From Streptacidiphilus melanogenes (GTDB lineage: Bacteria > Actinomycetota > Actinomycetes > Streptomycetales > Streptomycetaceae): 60,657 nt of DNA. A program made the position numbers and the translations under genes. Where the stretch lies: NCBI RefSeq assembly GCF_000787835.1, contig NZ_BBPP01000021.1, positions 1-60,657 of the forward strand, in the 5' to 3' direction. The number at the start of each line of letters is the position of its first letter. The first letter of the stretch is position 1. Shown in pieces: positions 8,781 to 15,892 of this stretch. The notes beneath the pieces were generated by a model that saw only the letters and a program-made list of their open reading frames with translations, did no database searches and was not told the DNA's origin.

Positions 8781-11462
8781 GTGGAGTTCGGGTCGCTGCT
8801 GCGTGGCCATCGCGTGAGGCTCGGCTGGACTCAGGAGGAGCTCGCTGACAGGTCCGGTGTCTCCACGCACGCGATCAGCGTGCTGGAACGAGGCCGACGC
8901 CGACCACGGCCGTCGTCCGTGCTGCAACTGGCGCGGGCCCTGGGCCTGGACGAGGCCGATCGGCAGCAGCTGATCGGGCTGGCGCGGGAGAACGAGCCCG
9001 ACAGCCGACAGGGCGAGGCCCCCTTGTCGGGGCCCCGCTGCCAACTGCCCGCCGATACGAGGTTCTTCGTCGGACGAGACAAGGAAGTGGGCTGGTTGCT
9101 GGGTCTGGCGGAGCCCCTGTCCAGGGGCCCGGTCCCGGCCCCTCCGACGGTGGCGGCGATCGCCGGAATGGGCGGAGTCGGCAAGTCGGCCTTGGCCGTC
9201 CACGCCGCGCACCGGCTGCGTGACGGTTTCCCCGACGGACAGCTCTTCATCGACCTGCACGGCAACACCCCGGGTCTGGACCCGCTGACCCCGCGTGACG
9301 CCCTCGGCTCGTTGCTGCGCGGGCTGCAGGTGCCCGCCCAGGCGATTCCGCACGGCGTCCAGGAGTGCGCCGCCCTCTACCGCGAACGTCTGGCCGACAC
9401 GCGCGCACTTGTCGTCCTGGACAATGCGGCGAGCACCGGTCAGGTCCGTCCGCTTCTCCCCGGGACGGGGGGCTGCCTGGTCCTGATCACCAGCCGTCGA
9501 CGGCTCACCGGCCTCGACGAGGCGAGCCTGCTGGACCTGGGCGGCCTGCCGGACGGGGAGGCCGTGGACCTGCTGCGCAGCGTGTCAGGCCGTGGGTTGA
9601 CACCCACGGATGCCCCGGCGGTCCAGGAACTGATCACCCTGTGCGAGCAGCTTCCGCTGGCCATCAGGATCGTCGCCGCCCGTCTGCGCGACCGCCCGGC
9701 ACTGAGCATGCAGGTGCTCGCCGGACAGCTCCGCGACGAGCAGGGGAGACTCGGTCGCCTGAAGGACGACGACCGCGATCTGACAGCGGTGTTCGAGTCG
9801 TCCTTCAAGGGGCTTCCCGAGACCGAGCGGCAACTCTTTCGCCTGCTCGGTCTCGTGGTCGGACCGGACTTCGACACGTACGCCGCCGCCAACCTGGCTG
9901 CGACCACGACCGATCTGGCGGAGCAGTCCGTCGACTCCCTCGTGCGCGCCAGTCTGGTCAGCGAGCAGTCACCCGGGCGCTACCGCTTACACGACCTGAC
10001 CCGCTTGTACGCCAGGAGCGTCCTGGCGCGATCCGACCGGGACGAGAGGGAGGCCGCTCTCGCTCGGCTCCTCGACTACTATCAGCGCGTCACCCAGGCG
10101 GCGGACCGCTTCATACGACGTCACGACCGCCCTGGCGAAACGCCTCAGGCACCGAGCGTGACGGCAGGCCCGGAGATCCAGGACGAGGCGGAAGCCCTGG
10201 CCGTGCTGCGCGCCGAACGCCCGAACCTCCTGGCGACCGCCGCAGCCCTGGCGACGGACGAGCCGTCCCGGCTCGTCGCGCTGTCCGGCTCCGTCGCGGC
10301 CTTCCTCCGGCAGGACGGTCCGTGGCCGGACGCAGTCGCCCTGCACACCCAGGCGGTAACGCAGGCACGAGAACTGCACGACCGGCTGGCCGAGGCCAAC
10401 TCCCTGCACGACTTGGGGCGGGCCCTGTTCATGATGGGTGATCTCCCGGGGGCCACCGAGGCCGTCGAACGGGCCTTGACGTTCTACTCGGAGCTGGGCG
10501 ACGACTTGGGCGAGGCGAACGCCCTCCAGGAGCGCGGCCGGTTCACCATGGCCACGGGAGACTGGGAGACGGCCGGGAAGGACCTCTCCCATGCCCTCGA
10601 GATCTACCGGGGCATGGGGAACCGGCTGGGTGAGGCGTTCACCCTCTACGAGCTGTCCCGGGCCGGACGACTGGCGGGCGACGGATCCGAGGCCGTCGGT
10701 CTGCTCGCGGCGGCCGGCGACATCCTCGAACTGCTGGGACATCGCTTCGGGGAAGCGGCTGTCCTGCTGGAGCTGGGCCAGCTCAAGCGCACGGCCGGTG
10801 TCCATGCCCAGGCTCTGGCCCTCCTGGAACGAGCCGTGGTGAACTTCCGGCTTCTCGGCCACCGCCAGGCCACCGCGGTAAGCCTGCTGGAGATCGCCCG
10901 CGTGCACGAGGACGCCGGTCGGCATCAACCCGCTGGTGAGTTGGCACAGCGGGCGGTGAGTCTGCACCGGTCTCTGGGCGACCGCCAGGGCGAGGTCACC
11001 GCCCTGTGGGTATTGGGGCGGGTGCAGCGTGGGGCTCTCAAGCTCAGCGCGGCGGTCGACTCGCAGGAGCGAGCGCTGGCCCTGAGCCGCGAGCTCGGCT
11101 ACCGGCTCGGGGAAGCCGGCGCCCTGAACGAGCTGGGCCGTCTGTGCACCGCCAGGGGCGAGTACCGCGAGGCCGAGCGACTGCTCCAGCAGGCCCTTGC
11201 CCTCCACCGATCGGTCGGCATCCCGCAAGGGGAGGCCGAGACGCTCTCGAGCACCGGCGATCTGCTCGCCGCGACGGGGCACCCGCGAGACGCCCTGACC
11301 GCATACCGTCAGGCCGCCCGGCTGGCCCGCGAGATCAACAGCGCCGCCGACGAGATCCGAGCGCTCCAGGGCGCGGCCAAGTGGGAGAGCGGCCCCCAGG
11401 CGGCATCCGACCTCCGACGGCTCAGCGAACTCCGTGAACGAGCTGGTACAGAAGTCGGATGA
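8781..11462 (+). CDS. HTH-NB-ARC-TPR STAND regulator (first paralogue)
   Basis: An 893-residue AfsR-like protein without the SARP DNA-binding domain. An Xre-type HTH at about 1-60 (GWTQEELADRSGVSTHAISVLERG) is followed by an NB-ARC NTPase with P-loop GMGGVGKSALAVH near residue 130 and the VVLDNA/LITSRR motifs, a winged-helix-like region with LHDLTRLYARS, and about eight TPR-like repeats from about 530 to 860. STAND proteins act as ligand-triggered NTP switches, so this one is expected to change oligomeric state and transcription when its TPR sensor is occupied. GTG 8781 was chosen because GGAGGGG lies 6-7 nt upstream and the resulting N-terminus (MEFGSLLRGHR) matches the paralogue at 15893. 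Upstream ATGs at 8739 and 8766 give extensions with no match in the paralogue. Confidence 0.93.
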   Translation: MEFGSLLRGHRVRLGWTQEELADRSGVSTHAISVLERGRRRPRPSSVLQLARALGLDEADRQQLIGLARENEPDSRQGEAPLSGPRCQLPADTRFFVGRDKEVGWLLGLAEPLSRGPVPAPPTVAAIAGMGGVGKSALAVHAAHRLRDGFPDGQLFIDLHGNTPGLDPLTPRDALGSLLRGLQVPAQAIPHGVQECAALYRERLADTRALVVLDNAASTGQVRPLLPGTGGCLVLITSRRRLTGLDEASLLDLGGLPDGEAVDLLRSVSGRGLTPTDAPAVQELITLCEQLPLAIRIVAARLRDRPALSMQVLAGQLRDEQGRLGRLKDDDRDLTAVFESSFKGLPETERQLFRLLGLVVGPDFDTYAAANLAATTTDLAEQSVDSLVRASLVSEQSPGRYRLHDLTRLYARSVLARSDRDEREAALARLLDYYQRVTQAADRFIRRHDRPGETPQAPSVTAGPEIQDEAEALAVLRAERPNLLATAAALATDEPSRLVALSGSVAAFLRQDGPWPDAVALHTQAVTQARELHDRLAEANSLHDLGRALFMMGDLPGATEAVERALTFYSELGDDLGEANALQERGRFTMATGDWETAGKDLSHALEIYRGMGNRLGEAFTLYELSRAGRLAGDGSEAVGLLAAAGDILELLGHRFGEAAVLLELGQLKRTAGVHAQALALLERAVVNFRLLGHRQATAVSLLEIARVHEDAGRHQPAGELAQRAVSLHRSLGDRQGEVTALWVLGRVQRGALKLSAAVDSQERALALSRELGYRLGEAGALNELGRLCTARGEYREAERLLQQALALHRSVGIPQGEAETLSSTGDLLAATGHPRDALTAYRQAARLAREINSAADEIRALQGAAKWESGPQAASDLRRLSELRERAGTEVG

Positions 11463-11519
11463 ACGTCGGCGTCAACACGTCGCGCTGATGACGGTCGCGA
11501 TCGCGGCGGTCGCGGCCCC

Positions 11520-12053
11520 TCAGCGGTGGGGCGGCCCGGCAGGGTCCCCGGACGGCCACGCCAAGGTGACGCTGCCGCCCACCGGCAGTGCGTGCCAGCA
11601 CGCGGCGAACTCGTCCAGGCGGGCCAGGATGCGCTCGACGAGCGGCGGGTCGCTGATGCCCGATGCCGACGCCCTTGAGGCGAACCAGATCGGAAGGTCC
11701 GCCCGCTGCCCCGCCCGCTGCTTCCACAACGGCTCGCACAGGGAGGCCAGCGTCTCGGACCGGGCCATGTCGGCGTGCTCGGCCTGGCTCGGCGGCCGCT
11801 TCGCCTCCCGGCGGGCCTGACGCCTCCTGGCGACCGGGTCGGCTGCCCAGAAGATGTTGTTCCGTCCGGCCGCGATGCGGCCGAAGGCGCCGCGGGACAA
11901 GCCCGCCTCGGCTTCGACCAGGAAGTGCACGGCGTCATGCGGCAGGTAGTCGTCGTAGCCCGGCCCCTGACGCGGTGCCAGTTCCGGACCGTGTTCCCGG
12001 ACGACCGCCATCCGGTAGCGGCGCCCGGACAGCTTGGTGAACGTCACATCCAT
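11520..12053 (-). CDS. Conserved hypothetical protein (177 aa)
   Basis: Starts at ATG 12053 (MDVTFTKLSGRRYRMAVVREHG). The first 65 residues look like a compact alpha/beta unit with YLPHDAVHFLVEAEAGLSRGAFG, followed by a highly charged Arg/Lys segment (DPVARRRQARREAKRPPSQAEHA) and a short C-terminal helical part ending in a beta hairpin. There is no signal peptide or membrane helix. The gene converges with the STAND regulator, with 57 nt between the stops. I recognise this as a type of soluble protein common in streptomycetes but know no function; the longer upstream frame to 12428 overlaps the divergent lipase promoter and is rejected. Confidence 0.72.
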   Translation of the reverse strand: MDVTFTKLSGRRYRMAVVREHGPELAPRQGPGYDDYLPHDAVHFLVEAEAGLSRGAFGRIAAGRNNIFWAADPVARRRQARREAKRPPSQAEHADMARSETLASLCEPLWKQRAGQRADLPIWFASRASASGISDPPLVERILARLDEFAACWHALPVGGSVTLAWPSGDPAGPPHR

Positions 12054-12243
12054 GCCCAGGACGGTAGCCACCGCCGCGGGAAGATCGCACGCGAATACCG
12101 CCCCGGTGCGGGGGCCGCCGCCCATCGGCGGTACGGCTCTCCCGAGGAGCGACACGCGTGGTGGCACGATGGCCCGCCGGGAGGCGCGTTGCGAAGATCG
12201 AATGCGTCCGCACACCACAGCGCCGCCTTCGAAGGAACCTCCC

Positions 12244-13512
12244 ATGCGCAGTTCTCGTCTCGTCGCCGCCTCGGTGGCCTGGGTCATCGCGTCCGGTCTC
12301 GTCGTCTCGACCACGGTCCCGGTCTGGGCCGTGGCCGCCCCGCATGCCGCACCCGCGCCGACCGCGTCAGCGAACCCGCCGAAGGGAGTGACGCTCACGC
12401 TCCCTGCGCCGCGGGGGCAGTACGCCACCGGAGAGTCGACCTTCCGGCTCGTCGACCACGACCGCGCCGACCCGTGGGTGCCCAGCCGGCCCTACCGGGA
12501 GCTGATGATCAGCGTCTTCTACCCGGCGGTGCACACGGGCGGGCAGCCGTCGACGCACCAGTTTCCGCCGTCGGTGGCGGCGGCGGTCGGGCGATCGGTC
12601 GAGGAGAACGCGCAGTTGCCCGCCGGGCTGGTGGACTGGGCCGCGACCAGGACGCACTCGGTGAAGGACGCCGCGACGGCGCCGGGCCGTTTCCCGGTCG
12701 TCCTGTACTCGCCCGGCGCGGGGGACGCGCGGGACTGGAACGTGTCGCTGGTCGAGGAACTCGCCTCGCACGGCTACGTGGTGGTCACCATCGACCACAC
12801 CGGGGAGGCCCCGGCGACGCAGTTCCCTGACGGTCACGTGGTCGGCAACGCCACGGTGCTGGCGGCCTGGGACCAGGCGTTCCGGAACGGCACGACACTG
12901 GCCTTCTTCACGAAGCTGATGGACGCGCGGCAGGCCGACACCGAGTTGGTGCTGGACCGGTTGGGGTCCCTGCCGCACCGGCTGACCGAGGGCATGGACC
13001 TGGACCGGATCGGCATGTTCGGGCACTCCGCGGGCGGGTTCACCGCGGCGAACGCGATGTACGCCGATCCGCGGATCAAGGCCGGCGTCAACATGGACGG
13101 CACTCTGGAGTACACCGTCAAGCCCGACGGCACCAACCTGAGCGAGGTCGCGCTGCACGGGCTGAACCGGCCGTTCCTGCTGATGGGCAGCAGTGGCCAG
13201 GACGCGAGCGATGTGCACATCGAGCCGTCGTGGGCGTCGTTCTGGCAGCACCAGCACAGCTGGAAGGCCGACGTCACCCTGGACGACTCCGAGCACGCCT
13301 CGTTCACCGACGCCGAGGCCCTGCTGCCGCAGCTGGCCGGCCGGGTCCCGGCGGCCACGCTGGCCGCTGCGGTCGGGACGGTCGAGTCGCACCGCGCGGT
13401 GGCGGCGGACCGGGCCCTGGTGACCTCGTTCTTCGACCGCTTCCTGAAGGACTGCGACGACCGCCTGCTGGACGGCGGACCCTCGCGGTACCCGATCACC
13501 TTCGTCCGGTAG
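12244..13512 (+). CDS. Secreted PAF-acetylhydrolase-like lipase/esterase
   Basis: A 422-aa exported alpha/beta hydrolase. Signal peptide: MRSSR, then a hydrophobic stretch to about residue 30 (VWAVAAPHAAP). The mature part has SVFYPA near the N-terminus, then the oxyanion-side SPGAGDARDW, the nucleophile elbow GMFGHSAGG with Ser262, VNMDGT, and a late His351 in DDSEHASF: the order seen in the platelet-activating factor acetylhydrolase/triacylglycerol lipase group. It probably cleaves short acyl esters outside the cell. Start ATG 12244 has GAAGGAA 8 nt upstream. The gene is monocistronic; a strong hairpin lies 194 nt after its stop. Confidence 0.9.
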   Translation: MRSSRLVAASVAWVIASGLVVSTTVPVWAVAAPHAAPAPTASANPPKGVTLTLPAPRGQYATGESTFRLVDHDRADPWVPSRPYRELMISVFYPAVHTGGQPSTHQFPPSVAAAVGRSVEENAQLPAGLVDWAATRTHSVKDAATAPGRFPVVLYSPGAGDARDWNVSLVEELASHGYVVVTIDHTGEAPATQFPDGHVVGNATVLAAWDQAFRNGTTLAFFTKLMDARQADTELVLDRLGSLPHRLTEGMDLDRIGMFGHSAGGFTAANAMYADPRIKAGVNMDGTLEYTVKPDGTNLSEVALHGLNRPFLLMGSSGQDASDVHIEPSWASFWQHQHSWKADVTLDDSEHASFTDAEALLPQLAGRVPAATLAAAVGTVESHRAVAADRALVTSFFDRFLKDCDDRLLDGGPSRYPITFVR

Positions 13513-13574
13513 CGCGTGCCCCGCCCCCGGTGGGCGATCGGTCAGGAGCCCCCGGTCGAGGGCAGGGAGTGCCA

Positions 13575-13597
13575 GGCCAACGCCGGGGAACGCCATG
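13575..13597 (+). repeat. Dispersed motif copy 1
   Basis: GGCCAACGCC-GGGG-AACGCCATG. It contains two AACGCC half-sites and matches copy 3 in the same orientation with a shorter spacer between the halves. Confidence 0.5.
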
Positions 13598-13705
13598 CTC
13601 GACCATGAAGCCGTGGCCGTGGGCGGCCGGCTGAGGTGCCATCGCCCGCTACCTGGACGCGTTGGCGGGCAGGGCAGCTCGTTCGGGGCCTCCGGGGTGG
13701 ACGTC

Positions 13706-13755
13706 GCCGTGACCGGGGCGGGCGACACCCCCGTGGCCCCCGCCCCGGTCACGGC
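13706..13755 (+). terminator. Perfect 17-bp hairpin downstream of the lipase gene
   Basis: Arms 13706-13722 and 13739-13755 are perfectly complementary (GCCGTGACCGGGGCGGG), with a 16-nt loop. There is no T-tract. It probably acts as a terminator or RNA-end stabiliser for the lipase transcript, although it lies 194 nt past the stop codon. Confidence 0.6.
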
Positions 13756-13813
13756 CGGCGGATCCGGACTCCCTGCCGGACGCGACCATCCTGGGCGCGG
13801 GCCGCGCTCGGCT

Positions 13814-13838
13814 CCATGGCGTTCGCCTGGCGTTTGCC
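13814..13838 (-). repeat. Dispersed motif copy 2 (inverted)
   Basis: Reverse complement of copy 3 over 25 nt with 23 matches. On this strand it reads as two tandem 11-nt units, TGGCGTTCGCC and TGGCGTTTGCC. Confidence 0.6.
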
Positions 13839-13991
13839 TGGTCCTTGCCGCGTCGGCGCGGGATCGCCCCGGCTCACGCCCCGGCGCCGCTCTCACGCGC
13901 CCTGACCCTACGTGGGCTGCGGGTTTTCGAACGGGGCCGTCGAGCGCGGTGCCCGATCGGCGGTTGGCGGTCGGCTGTCGGCAGCGCACGC

Positions 13992-14016
13992 GGCAAACGC
14001 CATCCGAACGCCATGG
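13992..14016 (+). repeat. Dispersed motif copy 3
   Basis: GGCAAACGCCATCCGAACGCCATGG minus the last few bases is the consensus; it faces copy 2 across 153 nt and lies about 140 nt before the start of the small secreted protein. Confidence 0.6.
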
Positions 14017-14158
14017 AGAAGACCGCGGGTCCGGCCAAGAATCCTTCTGCCGGACGACCGGCGCCCAGGCGCAGATGCATGCATCGACGCGCCCGGAGAC
14101 AAGCGGTTCCGACCGTCCGTCCATCCATGTGACAGCACGAGCAAAGGATCACCGCATC

Positions 14159-14587
14159 ATGTCGGCTACGCGTACCAAGATCGCAGCCCTCGCCCTGACC
14201 GCCACCGCGCTTCTCGGCGGCGCCGTCATCACCGCCGCCCCGGCCGGCGCCGCCAGCGGATCGGCCAGCGCCCAGTTCATCCCCGACGGCTGCGGCAGCG
14301 ACGTGCAGGGCCTGCGCGTCTGGGAGGCCAACGGCTACGCCGGGGAGTGCGCCGAGGTCTTCGGCACCTGGCACGACACCACCGGCCTGACCTGGCCCAA
14401 CGACGGGCACGCGCTGTGGGGCAGCGCCGGCAGCGCCGAGAACGACAAGCCCGGCTACCTGGCGTCCCTCTACACCAAGCCCTGGGGCCAGGGCAGCGTG
14501 GTGAGCCTCGCCTACGCCCACTCCTCCTCCAACTTCGGCAACCACGGCTTCGCCGGCTCCATCGGCTGGTGGCCCGCCTGGAACTGA
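14159..14587 (+). CDS. Small secreted protein, possibly beta/gamma-crystallin-like (142 aa)
   Basis: ATG 14159 follows AAAGGA by about 11 nt. An N-terminal signal peptide (hydrophobic core LALTATALLGGAVITAAPAGA) leaves a mature protein of about 110 residues. This is rich in Trp, Tyr, Gly and Asn, with two Cys (CGSDVQGLRVWEANGYAGEC) likely forming a disulfide. The pattern of aromatic-Gly turns (WEANGYAGECAEVF, W/Y spaced later) vaguely recalls one beta/gamma-crystallin or peptidase-inhibitor I36 domain, but I cannot confirm this. It is followed by its own terminator, so it is expressed alone. The role outside the cell is unknown. Confidence 0.82.
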   Translation: MSATRTKIAALALTATALLGGAVITAAPAGAASGSASAQFIPDGCGSDVQGLRVWEANGYAGECAEVFGTWHDTTGLTWPNDGHALWGSAGSAENDKPGYLASLYTKPWGQGSVVSLAYAHSSSNFGNHGFAGSIGWWPAWN

Positions 14588-14595
14588 CCGACCCA

Positions 14596-14622
14596 CCCGG
14601 GGGCCGGTCGTCGGCCCCCGGG
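14596..14622 (+). terminator. 10-bp GC hairpin
   Basis: CCCGGGGGCC and GGCCCCCGGG pair perfectly around a 7-nt loop, 8 nt after the stop of the small secreted protein. Confidence 0.75.
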
Positions 14623-14649
14623 CCCGCCCGTCCCGGAAGAAGAACCAGA

Positions 14650-15597
14650 GTGGTGCCGAAACTCGTCCAAGCGGCGGCCGTGCTGCTCGCCGTCGCCGTC
14701 CTCACCTCCTGCGCGGGCCACCCCGCTGCGCCGCCACCCGACGGCACCGGCCCCTACGCGGGCGTGCCGGTGCCGCAGGCCGTGCCGGTGACCGCGGCGC
14801 CGGCCCTGGCACAGGACTTCACGCTGCCCGTCGACGCCTACGAACTCACGTCGCAGCAACAGGCATTGGTGCAGAACGCGCGCAACAGCCTGACCGATTC
14901 CTGCCTGCGCAGGTTCGGGCTGAGCGGCGACCTGCCGACGGTGTTCCGCGCCACCACGCCGCCGAACGCCTTTCGCTACGGCCCGGTCGACCTCGGGCAG
15001 GCCGCCGACGGCTACCACTGGATGAAGGACCAGGGCAGGCGTCAGAACCCGCACCTGGACGCCGACCAGAGCTTCAGTCCCGTCGAGCTCGACGTGCTCA
15101 GCGGCAAGGGGCCGCGCGAGGTGCACGGTCTGCCGGTACCGCAGGGCGGGTGCGCGGGGGAGGCCGACCGCGCCCTCGCGGCGGGCGGCGGCAGCACCTC
15201 CGAGCCGGTGCTGGCCGAGCAGATCGACGACTCGTACACACAGTCCCAGTCCAGCCCGCAGGTCCAGCGGGTGTTCCGGGAGTGGTCCGCCTGCATGGCA
15301 CGCCACGGTTATGACTACGCGACCCCCACCGGGCCATCCGAGGATCCGCACCTGCTCCCCGCCCCCTCCAGCCCGGACCCGGGCCCGAGCGGCAAGGAGA
15401 TCGCGGTGGCCCGGGCCGACGTCGCGTGCAAGGACAGCGTCGACCTGGTGGCCGTGTGGTCCTCGGTCGAGGCGGCGATGCAGCGTCAGGCGATCCAGCG
15501 GCACGCCGGGCAGCTGCGGACGCTCCAGCGGCAGAACGCTGTCACCGTGCGCAACGCCGCCGCGGTGCTGGCCGCCGCCGGCGGGACGTCCAACTGA
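14650..15597 (+). CDS. Predicted lipoprotein of unknown function (315 aa)
   Basis: GTG 14650 (or the adjacent GTG 14653) follows GGAAGAAG by about 8 nt. The signal ends in a lipobox LTSC-AG, so the mature protein is lipid-anchored outside the membrane. After a Pro-rich linker come several short conserved-looking blocks with paired Cys: SLTDSCLRRFG, GYHWMKDQG, VPQGGCAGEADRAL, FREWSACMARHGYDY and ARADVACKDSVDLVAVW, i.e. four mature Cys that could form two disulfides. The C-terminus is a helix (AAMQRQAIQRHAGQLRTLQRQ). This block pattern is seen in many streptomycete lipoproteins of unknown role. Neighbours give no hint beyond the surface theme. Confidence 0.85.
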   Translation: MVPKLVQAAAVLLAVAVLTSCAGHPAAPPPDGTGPYAGVPVPQAVPVTAAPALAQDFTLPVDAYELTSQQQALVQNARNSLTDSCLRRFGLSGDLPTVFRATTPPNAFRYGPVDLGQAADGYHWMKDQGRRQNPHLDADQSFSPVELDVLSGKGPREVHGLPVPQGGCAGEADRALAAGGGSTSEPVLAEQIDDSYTQSQSSPQVQRVFREWSACMARHGYDYATPTGPSEDPHLLPAPSSPDPGPSGKEIAVARADVACKDSVDLVAVWSSVEAAMQRQAIQRHAGQLRTLQRQNAVTVRNAAAVLAAAGGTSN

Positions 15598-15610
15598 GGC
15601 CTTTCTTGCG

Positions 15611-15677
15611 GATCAGGCCGGGGGCGTTGCCTTCCCCCAGCCTCGGGCCGGGGTACCCCCGCCTCTGGCCTGAGATC
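15611..15677 (+). terminator. Complex stem-loop after lipoprotein gene
   Basis: TCAGGCC (15613-15619) pairs with GGCCTGA (15667-15673), enclosing GGGGG/CCCCC and the palindrome GGGGTACCCC. It lies 16 nt after the stop codon. The rest of the gap to 15892 shows nothing clear. Confidence 0.5.
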
Positions 15678-15892
15678 CACGCATCCTGACGCCGCGGGCC
15701 GTGCGGCGGAGCACGCAGACTGCCTGCGGCCGAGCCGGCCACCCGTTCCGATTCCCACCCATTCCGACTCCCGCACCCGGAGGCCGATGACGCTCAGTGA
15801 TCTTTGACGCACAGCCGGTCCCCAGGGATACCATACGAACGACCTTGCTCAGCCTCAGCGCAGGGCGTCGGCCACGGGGGACGGGGACAGCG

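Larger units (their letters stand above)
13513..14158. other. Structured 646-nt intergenic region
   Basis: No credible gene on either strand. It holds a perfect 17-bp hairpin (13706-13755) and three copies of a 23-25 nt motif in alternating orientation (13575-13597, 13814-13838, 13992-14016), listed separately. The last part (about 14020-14158) should contain the promoter of the small secreted protein. The symmetry suggests either a decayed small palindromic element or a multi-site operator. Confidence 0.6.

Noticed and set aside
13814-14016. Insertion sequence with terminal inverted repeats
   Set aside because: No transposase, no target-site duplication seen, and a third copy lies outside the pair.
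12367-14124. 585-aa minus-strand frame across the lipase and intergenic region
   Set aside because: Low-complexity, opposite a clear gene with SD and signal peptide.
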